Assembly: GCF_900177805.1 (NCBI RefSeq)
Contig: NZ_FXAX01000003.1
Span: forward strand, 124,001 to 188,000
Direction: 5' to 3'
Origin: Fibrobacter sp. UWB13
GTDB lineage: Bacteria; Fibrobacterota; Fibrobacteria; Fibrobacterales; Fibrobacteraceae
Length of the DNA: 64,000 nt
A program made the translations under genes and the position numbers. The notes beneath the pieces were generated by a model, which did no database searches, had not been told where the DNA came from, and saw only the letters and a list, made by a program, of their open reading frames with translations. Positions 27,806-35,634 of this stretch are shown piece by piece (position 1 is the first letter of the stretch; every line of letters begins with the position of its first letter).

Positions 27806-28975
27806 CTATTCGGCAGAGGGCACCGGGAGCTCCATAAGCAAGCTATCCACCTTCAAATCCGGGGCTTTCTCGCTTTCTACAGACGGCTCAATGTTCCTCG
27901 ACCGCTTTAACAGCCGGTCCCCTGTTGCATCGATACCGAAACTCATTGTTCCACTCGTAAGCAACAGCACTATCAAGAGTAATATAAGTCCCGAAACGCC
28001 CAAAACAGTCCATTTTAGCCAATTATTTTTCTTGCAAACGACAAACGGAAGCCCCTTTTCGAGGGTCACTGGAACTTTTCGCCCCACATTCAGGTTGTTA
28101 TCCGGGCGATTAATGGATTGGATATATTGGGTAATGCAACTCGAAAGCGCAATTTCCCCATGCGACACTTTATCAAGTGCAATTTCCAAAATTTCATCAA
28201 GCTCGTCAAAGTCTTCGACGCGATCCGAGACATCCGCACAGAGAAGTCCCGACCAAAGCGGTTCCAGCACCGAGAGCTGTTGCGCACCTTCGGGCGTATC
28301 AAAGGCGCCCGTTGCATAAAGCTTTTCTGAGATGTTCAAGTCCTGCACATTCGCCATCTGCTCGGCAAACTGCTCGTAACCATCTGCAGTAATCAGGTCC
28401 TCGCCCGCAATCCAGCGGTACAGCAAAAGCCCAAGGCTGAACAAGTCGCTTTTTTCATCGGCAGGCTTGCCCTGAAAGCGCTCCGGAGCCGCATAAGCAA
28501 GCGCACCCGGCCCCACAATGCCGCAGTCAATCAATACCGTCCGGAGTCCAAGACCCGCATTTCCGCCACCATCGCCATCCATCGCAAATATCACATTAGC
28601 GGGGCTCAAGTCGCCATGCGACACCCCCTGTTTGCGCAACGCCGCAAGCGCCGAAGAGACTTGCCTCAGCGCCACAAGCGCAACCGGCACCATCATACGC
28701 CCAAGCGTTTCCGAAGATTCGCCATTTATATAATCGTAAATCAGGTAAGGCGTTCCATCGCGATTGCCCCATTCTTCAATGCGGTACAGCCCCGGCTCAC
28801 GCACCTTATACGCACGTTCCACAACGTTTTCATCAAACGAGAATCCGTCATTATACCACTTGAGCACATACGGTGCGCCGCCCACATTCAACAGGTAAAT
28901 CGAGGCTTCGCCACCACGATGCAGCAAGGCGGCTCCCTTCACGGAGTCCAAGAGCGTTTTTTCGAATTTCTTCAT
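27806..28975 (-). CDS. Eukaryotic-type protein kinase-like protein with C-terminal TM segment
   Basis: A 389-aa protein from the ATG at 28975 (MKKFEKTLLDSVK). The kinase-like lobe holds a glycine-poor nucleotide loop and Lys in YVLKWY. The catalytic loop is HGDLSPANV in place of HRDxxxxN. DFG is replaced by DCG in LIDCGIVG, and YAAPERFQG is an APE-type motif. A single transmembrane helix (WTVLGVSGLILLLIVLLLTSG) lies near residues 325-350, with a periplasmic tail. Catalytic Asp and Asn are kept, so activity is possible though atypical. It sits between a TPR lipoprotein and a sigma-54 activator. Confidence 0.82.
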   Translation of the reverse strand: MKKFEKTLLDSVKGAALLHRGGEASIYLLNVGGAPYVLKWYNDGFSFDENVVERAYKVREPGLYRIEEWGNRDGTPYLIYDYINGESSETLGRMMVPVALVALRQVSSALAALRKQGVSHGDLSPANVIFAMDGDGGGNAGLGLRTVLIDCGIVGPGALAYAAPERFQGKPADEKSDLFSLGLLLYRWIAGEDLITADGYEQFAEQMANVQDLNISEKLYATGAFDTPEGAQQLSVLEPLWSGLLCADVSDRVEDFDELDEILEIALDKVSHGEIALSSCITQYIQSINRPDNNLNVGRKVPVTLEKGLPFVVCKKNNWLKWTVLGVSGLILLLIVLLLTSGTMSFGIDATGDRLLKRSRNIEPSVESEKAPDLKVDSLLMELPVPSAE

Positions 28976-28986
28976 GGCACGCCCGC

Positions 28987-29709
28987 TCACAGTTTACCTG
29001 AATAAACCATCGCCTTGAGCGAGTCTTCGGCAATGCGCGTCCACTTGGCAAGTACCGCATCTTGCGGCAACGCTTCACGCCCCATCGACCAGATATCCCA
29101 TGCGGATTCATAGTCATGAGCGTTCCAGTAAAGGTTTCCGAGGTTCACATACGCCGATGCAAATTTCGGTTCCTTGGTCACGATGTACGCATAAATTTTC
29201 TTGGCACCATCAATGTCACCATGCCCAGCCATGATTAGCGCCTTCAGATTATAGCTAAAGTAATTTTCCGGATCCAGCTGAATAGACTGGTCCAAAAGCG
29301 CCATCACCTTCGCCTGGACATTCTCGGCAAGCATCGCGCGGGCAAGGTAAAATAGCGCTGTCGAATACATAGGCTTCGACTTTTCGCTCGAATCCACCAC
29401 AGACAAAATTTTGAATTCGCGAACAGTGCGTTCCCAGAGCGCAAGCGTACTTTCTTTTAGGCGTTCCTTGTCTTCGGCAACGGCGTAATAGGCAATAGCA
29501 AGGCCATAGCGGGCATCGCGATTTGCAGGTTCAGCATCCAACACTTTCGAGAAGTTTGTAACAGCGCGGTCGTAATCGCCAATGCGGAGAGCCTCGTCAC
29601 CACGTTTCAGGTCATTCCCGTTGCAAGCACAAAGAACCGCCGCAACAAAAATTGCGAACAAGGCCCCAATAGCGCAACACAAACGATTATGGACAACCCG
29701 ACATTGCAT
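28987..29709 (-). CDS. TPR-repeat lipoprotein
   Basis: A 240-aa lipoprotein with a long N-terminus and lipobox VLCAC near residue 28. Three to four tetratricopeptide repeats follow, e.g. RIGDYDRAVTNFSKVLDAEP and LDQSIQLDPENYFSYNLKAL. TPR lipoproteins are usually protein-protein scaffolds in the periplasm or outer membrane. It is the first gene of a minus-strand run with the kinase-like and sigma-54 activator genes, 11 bp upstream of the kinase start. The three may form one signalling module. Confidence 0.85.
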   Translation of the reverse strand: MQCRVVHNRLCCAIGALFAIFVAAVLCACNGNDLKRGDEALRIGDYDRAVTNFSKVLDAEPANRDARYGLAIAYYAVAEDKERLKESTLALWERTVREFKILSVVDSSEKSKPMYSTALFYLARAMLAENVQAKVMALLDQSIQLDPENYFSYNLKALIMAGHGDIDGAKKIYAYIVTKEPKFASAYVNLGNLYWNAHDYESAWDIWSMGREALPQDAVLAKWTRIAEDSLKAMVYSGKL

Positions 29710-29730
29710 GCTAGAAGTATATATAAAATT

Positions 29731-29825
29731 TTAGTTATTAGTTACTAGTTATTAGTGAGTAGCATTGTTTATTTGTCAGCAGCTTACCGTTGACTATTGA
29801 CCTATGACCATTGACTAATGACCAA
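29731..29825. repeat. Intergenic short repeats of the TATTGACyAATGACC type
   Basis: An AT-rich stretch with repeated TTATTAGTTA units, followed by TGACTATTGACC, TATGACCATTGACT and AATGACCA. The same words recur at 42.4 kb and, in reverse orientation with a 14-bp period, at 55.6 kb. No gene lies here. Confidence 0.6.
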
Positions 29826-29860
29826 ACAAAAAACGCCCTCCGGGATTTCCAGAGAGCGTC
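29826..29860 (-). terminator. Terminator after the DUF3332 gene
   Basis: ACGCTCTC and GAGGGCGT (minus strand) pair over 8 bp with a 1-base wobble, followed by TTTTTTGTTTGG, 24 bp after the stop. Confidence 0.75.
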
Positions 29861-29883
29861 CAATGACCAAATTTGTTTGTCGA

Positions 29884-30321
29884 TTACTTTTCGATTTCGT
29901 ACTGAGCAACGAGGTTGCCTTCAGCATCGAGAGCACGAACGACGTTTTCATCGCGCTGGAGAGTGAGGCTCGTGGTTTCGCCCTTAACAGTGGTGTACTG
30001 CACAGAGAGAGTACCATCTTCGTTCTTCACAGCGGCAACGGAATTACCCTGTTCGTCCTTCTGGTAGTAGGAGTCGTCTGCAGCAAGCGGATTGGAACCG
30101 GTCCAGAATTCAACAGTGTTGAGGACGAGCCAGTCCACGAGACCGATACTGATCGGGTAAACCGGAACAACCCACATCAAGAAATGGACGCAGGAATTGA
30201 GCCACTTATTGCCCAAAGTGCCGTTCCAGCGGAGGAGCTTCTTAGTGAGACCATAGCTACCATGGCAGCCAGAGAGGACGAGAACGCTTGCGCAAAGAAG
30301 AGCGGCAATAGCTTTTTTCAT
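29884..30321 (-). CDS. DUF3332 family lipoprotein
   Basis: A 145-aa protein with signal peptide and lipobox VLSGC near residue 19 (MKKAIAALLCASVLVLSGCH). The region YGLTKKLLRWNGTLGNKWLN followed by a hydrophobic stretch (HFLMWVVPVYPISIGLVDWL) matches what I recall of DUF3332. The C-terminal 70 residues are a beta-rich soluble part. The hydrophobic stretch suggests association with the membrane beyond the lipid anchor. Own terminator; single gene. Function not known. Confidence 0.78.
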   Translation of the reverse strand: MKKAIAALLCASVLVLSGCHGSYGLTKKLLRWNGTLGNKWLNSCVHFLMWVVPVYPISIGLVDWLVLNTVEFWTGSNPLAADDSYYQKDEQGNSVAAVKNEDGTLSVQYTTVKGETTSLTLQRDENVVRALDAEGNLVAQYEIEK

Positions 30322-30436
30322 GATTATAAACTCCTTATATTTAAGTGTTTTGTTTTTGCAAAAAATATAAGAAACAATAATACAATTTGCTAGTGCAACA
30401 CTCTTTATCCCACAGTAAAATTACAATTACCTTTAC

Positions 30437-30799
30437 TTATTCCGTGAGTAAGCTCACATGTGGCTCAAGGATACGCAAGCGATTCAAATCACGATATTTG
30501 ACCCAGCGGAAGTCGTCGTATCCATATATATGGACAAAATTCCGGCAAAGTTCCACCTCGTAACCTAAAATCCGTCCCCCGTCTCCATAGCTAAAATCGA
30601 CCGCTCCGAGAGGGTGCATTTTCTGCGGATTTACCGTTAAACGCTCAAAAAAAGCCCTTTCCAGGGCATCTTCTGCAGTTTCGCCATCTTCCAAAATTTC
30701 GGTCGGGAGTTCCCAATAGCCCGGGAAAAGCATTCCACCACCTCTTTTACACATCAAAATCCGCCCTTTTCGCCGAACAATCCCGCAAACAGCCAGCAT
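30437..30799 (-). CDS. Nudix-like hydrolase with degenerate Nudix box
   Basis: A 120-aa protein of the 8-oxo-dGTP diphosphatase-like Nudix fold (MLAVCGIVRRKGRILMCKRG, then FPGYWELPTEILEDGET). The Nudix box normally ends RExxEExG. Here the corresponding segment is ALERAFFERLTV, with the first Glu of REU and one of the EE pair replaced. Metal binding could be weakened, so it may be inactive or have another role. The start at 30799 has a strong AGGAGGGG site. The upstream in-frame ATG (30826) lacks one. Confidence 0.75.
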   Translation of the reverse strand: MLAVCGIVRRKGRILMCKRGGGMLFPGYWELPTEILEDGETAEDALERAFFERLTVNPQKMHPLGAVDFSYGDGGRILGYEVELCRNFVHIYGYDDFRWVKYRDLNRLRILEPHVSLLTE

Positions 30800-30871
30800 T
30801 TTAACCCCTCCTGAGATACCGATCACAACTTTTTGCTTGCATTTCTTTTATTTTTTTAATAAATCTACAAA

Positions 30872-30889
30872 TATCATACAAAGATGATA
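30872..30889. promoter_or_regulatory. Inverted TATCAT/ATGATA site upstream of the solute-binding protein gene
   Basis: TATCAT, 6 nt, then ATGATA, a perfect inverted repeat followed by C. It shares the core of the putative TIGR02147 operators but has a shorter spacer. It lies 34 bp before the start codon, in the promoter region. It may be a related regulator site or chance. Confidence 0.4.
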
Positions 30890-30922
30890 CAATCTATGTT
30901 TTGGAAATTTAGGAGGTGAATC

Positions 30923-32485
30923 ATGAATGCGATAACTAAAGTGACTAGTATTATTACAGCTATTGCAGTTTCATCCATTTTTGCAGCCAAGGCACCCGTA
31001 GCTAAACCCGCCGCCAAAAAGCAGGAAGCTCTGACCGTCTGGATTATGCCAAACGGCGCATCGCCACAAGAAAAACTTGAACAGAGATTAAACCTCTTTA
31101 CCAAGAAAACAGGAATCAAGACAAAAGTCACCGTTCTGGACTGGGGTGTAGCCTGGAACCGCATCACGACGGCACTTGCCACCGGCATAGACGCACCAGA
31201 CGTATTACAGCTCGGCACAACATGGGTCCCGTACTTTGCTTCCCGCGGCGAAATCAAGCCTTTGAACGAATGGCTCACACAAATTGATTCCACGAGGTTC
31301 GTTCCCGTCAGCTGGAACACGACTCATATCGACTCCGACACGACCATCTATTCCGTTCCGTGGTTCATCGATATCCGCCCAATTTTGGCCAACAAACGCA
31401 TTCTCAAGAAGAACGACATCAATCCTGACGATGTCTCTACATTTGATGGATTCGTTAAAGCCATCCGCAAGGTGAACAACAGCCACGAAATGCTCGACGA
31501 CGGCACCAAGGTCCGCGCATTTGCATTCCCGGGAAAGAACGACTGGAATATCCCGCACAACTTCGCCCCGTGGATCTGGAGCAATGGCGGCAATTTCATC
31601 GAAAAAGACGCTAATGGCAAATGGAAAGCGAGTATCCTCACCCCAAAGACCATTTACGGTATCGCAAAGTACTTGAGCTTTGTGCTTGATACGCTTGTAA
31701 GTACAGATGCATTGCAGATGAATACGGCCCAGATTGTGCAACACTTTAATGCGGGTGAACTCGCCTTTATCGTAAACACATCCGAAGTCATCATGCAGAC
31801 GCGAATCGAAGGCGAAAAAGGCGGCCTTTTGAACACGAGAATCGGTAAGGATAGCGTGATGGCACTCCCCATCCCGACAGGCACGGAAGGTTCTGTCAGC
31901 TTTATCGGCGGAAGTAACCTCGCCATCCCGACAGGCAACAAAAAGCAAGAATCTTTGGATCTTTTACTTTATCTCACCAACGATGAAAACTTGGATGCAT
32001 ATACAAAGCAAATAGGCATGCTCCCCGCATCGAAGAAGGTTCTTGCCAACTGGTCCAAGGACGACGACTACAAGACGCTCGTTCCTATGCTCGGCACAGG
32101 GCGTGCCTACACAGCCATTCCAGAATGGGGCGATATTGAACAGATCCTCGGATCCATGTTCAGCGCCATTTGGGACCATCTCGAAATCCCGGCGCTTTAC
32201 TCCGAAGAAAAGATTTATGAAATCCTCGCGAATTATTCAAACGACATAAACAAGCACCTGAACCACCCAATTTCCGGAGACCTCACATTCGCAGAATTCC
32301 GCGAAACCTGGCATAAGGCATTGGGCATCAAGGACGAAAACCAGAACAAGGGTATCGAAGAAAAAACAAAGCCGACCGAAGAAAACGATTCCGGTTTCAG
32401 CCGTACCCCGTGGATTTTCGCCATCGCAGTGCTTTTAGGATTCGTTTTCGCCGTCACTCGTAGAAAAAACTCTAACAAAAAATGA
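30923..32485 (+). CDS. Extracellular solute-binding protein (family 1, sugar-type) with C-terminal membrane anchor
   Basis: A 520-aa protein with signal peptide (residues 1-23, ending FAAKAP) and an ABC-type sugar-binding fold, e.g. LTVWIMPNGASPQEKLEQRL, DAPDVLQLGTTWVPYFAS and YSVPWFIDIRPILANK. Family 1 sugar-binding proteins are usually free or lipid-anchored and encoded with permeases. Here a transmembrane helix near residues 493-512 (WIFAIAVLLGFVFAVTRRKN) anchors the C-terminus, and no permease is beside it. The next gene, 38 bp away, is a dCACHE-GGDEF protein. The pair could be a sensory unit. The start follows AGGAGGTGAATC. Confidence 0.87.
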   Translation: MNAITKVTSIITAIAVSSIFAAKAPVAKPAAKKQEALTVWIMPNGASPQEKLEQRLNLFTKKTGIKTKVTVLDWGVAWNRITTALATGIDAPDVLQLGTTWVPYFASRGEIKPLNEWLTQIDSTRFVPVSWNTTHIDSDTTIYSVPWFIDIRPILANKRILKKNDINPDDVSTFDGFVKAIRKVNNSHEMLDDGTKVRAFAFPGKNDWNIPHNFAPWIWSNGGNFIEKDANGKWKASILTPKTIYGIAKYLSFVLDTLVSTDALQMNTAQIVQHFNAGELAFIVNTSEVIMQTRIEGEKGGLLNTRIGKDSVMALPIPTGTEGSVSFIGGSNLAIPTGNKKQESLDLLLYLTNDENLDAYTKQIGMLPASKKVLANWSKDDDYKTLVPMLGTGRAYTAIPEWGDIEQILGSMFSAIWDHLEIPALYSEEKIYEILANYSNDINKHLNHPISGDLTFAEFRETWHKALGIKDENQNKGIEEKTKPTEENDSGFSRTPWIFAIAVLLGFVFAVTRRKNSNKK

Positions 32486-32523
32486 TTCGTTAGTTATATT
32501 TCTAATAAAAGACTAAAGGGCTT

Positions 32524-34224
32524 ATGGGATTAAAGATTTCTAACATCACGAACAGCATCATCATCAAAAGCTTATTGCTCTTGATTGTTTCGATGCTTGT
32601 CATCGTGATGATTGGAAACTACGTCTTTACCCAAAGGCAGATGAAGACGACCTTAAAGCTGAGTTACGATAACAACGAAACCCAGTTACAGCAGCTTGCC
32701 AACACAGCCAACAACGAAATGGAACAGTTCGCAAGCCGTCTTTCGCTGCTTGCCAAGACTTCCGAAATTCAAAGCATGGACAAGCTCACGGCGGCAGGTT
32801 ACCTCAAAAGCTTCAACATATCGTCGCTATTCATTTCGGGCGAATCCATATCGCTCTTTGACCGTAGCTACAATCTTGTCTGCAACAACTCCATGCTAGG
32901 CACAACCAAGATAACCTACCCTATCGAGTTCAATAGAATTTCTCCTCACAGGCCGACCATTTCTCCATGGTTCCGCGACACCGACGGCACTCCCAAGCGA
33001 GCCTTTGGCGTTGTCGTTTCGGACAGAGCCATGGGTGATGGAAGACTGGTATCAAACTTTTCGATTCGCCGACTCTGGAAATACTTTTCGGAATACAAAG
33101 TCGGGCAAAACGGCATTCTCATCGCATGCAATGGCCAAGGCGAAATCCTTTACCACCCGGATATGAGAACTTGGCTTGACGGAGTCCACAAGATTACGGA
33201 ACTCGGACTTGGCGACATGAACATCAAGCAGGATAGCGATAATTCCATTCGTTTCGTAAAGCTGGACAACGGAAAGTCCTACCTCATCAACAGGACTTTC
33301 AACCCGACTTACGACCTTGGTCTTATCGCCTTACAGCCTAAGACAGAAATTGATGCAATGGTTTCGTCGGTTCACCATGTCAGCCAAATCATTTTGTTCA
33401 GTTCGATTATCGCCATCTTGCTCGTGTCTCTTTGGCAAATCCTGATTGTCTGTAAGCCGCTCAACAACCTGATCGACCACATTTCACAGATTACCGAAGG
33501 AAACCTCAACATCGAGGAATTCAAGGCAAAGAGCAGCCAGGACGAAATCGGCAGACTCGCCAAGGTGTTCAACCAAATGCATGCAACCATCAAGCGACAG
33601 ATTCAGGAACTGAACGCGCATAGGGACATGCTTGAAAAAGAAGTCAAGGAACGCACCTACGAGCTTGAACAAGCTAACAAGAAACTGGACTTGATTTCGA
33701 GAACGGATGAACTGACGCAGTTGCCGAACCGCCGTGATATGCACAGGACGATTGAAAAGGAAGTCGACCGAGCAAACCGCTTTAGAAAGGCATTTAGCAT
33801 TATCTTTATCGATATTGACCATTTCAAGGATGTGAACGACACCTACGGACATGCAGCAGGCGATGCCGTACTCAAGTCTGTCGCAAGCACCATCCGCAGT
33901 CTGTTGCGCAAATACGATGTGCTCGCACGCTACGGTGGCGAAGAATTCTTGACTTTGTTGCCGGAAACGGAATTGAAGGACGCCTCACACGTCGCCGAAC
34001 GTTTCCGCAAGCAAATTGAAAACCAGACCATCTTCTTTGGCGGTCAGGAAATCAAAGTTACCATTACACTTGGTGTTGCCCAGTTCGATAGCAGCCAGGG
34101 CGCAGAAAAGTGCATCCAGCTTGCCGACAAGGCGCTTTACGAAGGCAAGGAACACGGTCGAAACAGGGTTATCCTCTGGACAGACGATAAAGCCGTAGAA
34201 AGCACCGAAAAGCAACAAGCATAA
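32524..34224 (+). CDS. Diguanylate cyclase with periplasmic sensor (Cache-like), HAMP and GGDEF
   Basis: A 566-aa membrane protein making cyclic di-GMP. A first TM helix (about 12-37) is followed by a periplasmic Cache-like domain (about 40-285). A second TM helix covers about 288-310 and a HAMP region about 311-365 (CKPLNNLIDHISQITEGNLN). A coiled linker leads to the GGDEF domain (DELTQLPNRRDMHRTIEKEV). The active site is GGEEF and the inhibitory site RKYD sits five residues before it, so feedback control is likely. It may receive input from the adjacent solute-binding protein. Confidence 0.93.
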   Translation: MGLKISNITNSIIIKSLLLLIVSMLVIVMIGNYVFTQRQMKTTLKLSYDNNETQLQQLANTANNEMEQFASRLSLLAKTSEIQSMDKLTAAGYLKSFNISSLFISGESISLFDRSYNLVCNNSMLGTTKITYPIEFNRISPHRPTISPWFRDTDGTPKRAFGVVVSDRAMGDGRLVSNFSIRRLWKYFSEYKVGQNGILIACNGQGEILYHPDMRTWLDGVHKITELGLGDMNIKQDSDNSIRFVKLDNGKSYLINRTFNPTYDLGLIALQPKTEIDAMVSSVHHVSQIILFSSIIAILLVSLWQILIVCKPLNNLIDHISQITEGNLNIEEFKAKSSQDEIGRLAKVFNQMHATIKRQIQELNAHRDMLEKEVKERTYELEQANKKLDLISRTDELTQLPNRRDMHRTIEKEVDRANRFRKAFSIIFIDIDHFKDVNDTYGHAAGDAVLKSVASTIRSLLRKYDVLARYGGEEFLTLLPETELKDASHVAERFRKQIENQTIFFGGQEIKVTITLGVAQFDSSQGAEKCIQLADKALYEGKEHGRNRVILWTDDKAVESTEKQQA

Positions 34225-34256
34225 ATAAGATTCGCAAAATTTCTATTTTTGCGTTC

Positions 34257-35285
34257 ATGAACATCGACTTCAACCGTAGACTTTCCATCGCTCCGATGCT
34301 CGACTGCACGGACCGCCACGAACGTTATTTTTTGCGTTTGCTTTCCAAGCACATTTTGCTTTACAGCGAGATGGTTGTGTCTACGGGGCTTTTGCATTGC
34401 GAGAACAAGGACTTGTTCCTCGGGCACGAGCCGTTTGAACACCCGGCTGTGTTGCAACTCGGCGGTAGCAATCCGGCAGATCTTGCCGCCGCATCAAAGC
34501 TCGTGGAAGCAGCAGGCTTTAGCGAAGTCAACTTGAATTGCGGTTGCCCATCGGACCGTGTGCAGAACGGGAACTTCGGCGCATGCCTCATGAAAGAGAA
34601 AAACGTCGTTGCCGATTGCTTCAAGGCAATGCAGGATGCCGTTTCGATTCCGGTTTCTATCAAGTGCCGCATTGGAGTCGATGATCTGGACAGCTGGGAA
34701 TTTTTCACAGACTTCATCCAGACCGTGCGTGATGCGGGCTGCAAAATTTTCATCGTGCATGCGCGCAAGGCTTGGCTCAAGGGACTTTCGCCTAAGGAAA
34801 ACCGCGAAGTGCCGCCACTCCATTACGAGTTCGTCCACCGCCTCAAGGCGGAGATGCCGGAGCTGAACTTGAGCATCAATGGCGGCTTCAAGACGCTCGA
34901 CCAGGTCGAAGAACAGCTGAAGGATTTGGACGGCGTGATGGTCGGTCGCGAAGCATACGAGAATCCGTGGTTCCTGCACGACGCCGATGCAAGAATCTTC
35001 GGGGATGTTCGCCCTGAAAGCAACAACCCGGCTGAGATTATTGCCGGAAACGCTCGCCCCGCCACAAGAAAGGCGCTCCTCGAAGCCTACCTCCCCTACG
35101 TCGAGAAGCAAACTGCTGAAGGCTGCCCTGCGACAATTCTCGTGAAGCACCTCTACGGACTTTTTGCAGGACTCCCGGGCGCCCGCAAATTCCGCGCCAC
35201 GCTCAGCAACGAGAGCCCCCGCGCCCACCTTTACGGAGGCGCCGCCGCCCTCATCCGAAAAGCGATGGAACTCGTCGGAGAATAG
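34257..35285 (+). CDS. dusA: tRNA-dihydrouridine synthase, DusA type
   Basis: A 342-aa flavin enzyme that reduces uridines in the tRNA D-loop. The start RRLSIAPMLDCTDRHERYFL is typical of DusA. The conserved NLNCGCPSDRVQNGNFGACL carries the catalytic cysteine. HARKAWLKGLSPKENREVPP and INGGFKTLDQVEEQL are characteristic of the subfamily, and MVGREAYENPWFL marks the FMN phosphate site. Length matches the family. The gene follows the GGDEF gene by 32 bp and may be read from its transcript. Confidence 0.94.
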   Translation: MNIDFNRRLSIAPMLDCTDRHERYFLRLLSKHILLYSEMVVSTGLLHCENKDLFLGHEPFEHPAVLQLGGSNPADLAAASKLVEAAGFSEVNLNCGCPSDRVQNGNFGACLMKEKNVVADCFKAMQDAVSIPVSIKCRIGVDDLDSWEFFTDFIQTVRDAGCKIFIVHARKAWLKGLSPKENREVPPLHYEFVHRLKAEMPELNLSINGGFKTLDQVEEQLKDLDGVMVGREAYENPWFLHDADARIFGDVRPESNNPAEIIAGNARPATRKALLEAYLPYVEKQTAEGCPATILVKHLYGLFAGLPGARKFRATLSNESPRAHLYGGAAALIRKAMELVGE

Positions 35286-35379
35286 CACGAAATCTTCGCC
35301 CCTACCCCTTGACAACCGAATAAAATTTTTCTCTATTTGGTGGCGTATTTTTAAGTTTAACCTTTAACGGAGATACAAC

Positions 35380-35475
35380 ATGCCTTGCGGAAAGAAAAGA
35401 AAGCGCAGGAAGATTGCGACTCACAAGCGTAAGAAGCGCCGTCGTCGTGACCGTCACAAAAAGAAACTTCGCTAA
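35380..35475 (+). CDS. Tiny basic protein of the AURKAIP1/COX24 (mS38-like) type
   Basis: A 31-aa protein starting MPCGKKRKRRKIATHKRKKR, with over 60 per cent Lys/Arg/His and a GKKRKR...HKRKKRRRR pattern. It matches small bacterial proteins annotated as AURKAIP1/COX24 domain, related to the mitochondrial ribosomal protein mS38, so it is probably a ribosomal subunit protein. The ATG at 35380 has a CGGAGATACAAC site, and a terminator follows. It is too short for standard gene finders and easily missed. Confidence 0.82.
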   Translation: MPCGKKRKRRKIATHKRKKRRRRDRHKKKLR

Positions 35476-35511
35476 TATCCGTTAGCATTTTCTTGTGATT
35501 TCCTGTAAAAG

Positions 35512-35540
35512 ACGGAGTGTAAAAGCTCCGTTTTTTCGTT
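35512..35540 (+). terminator. Terminator after the tiny basic protein gene
   Basis: ACGGAG / CTCCGT stem with an 8-nt loop followed by TTTTTCGTTTTTC, about 36 bp after the stop codon. Confidence 0.82.
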
Positions 35541-35634
35541 TTTCATTTAGAAAAGTGACCAATTTTAGCGACAAAAAGACATCTGTTGATTCACAAATCA
35601 AACGATAAATAGGGATACCCCCAAAGGAAACTAA

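Noticed and set aside
34494-35315. 273-codon minus-strand frame opposite dusA
   Set aside because: It is antisense to a clear DusA gene, with no ribosome binding site or domain; treated as a coding shadow.
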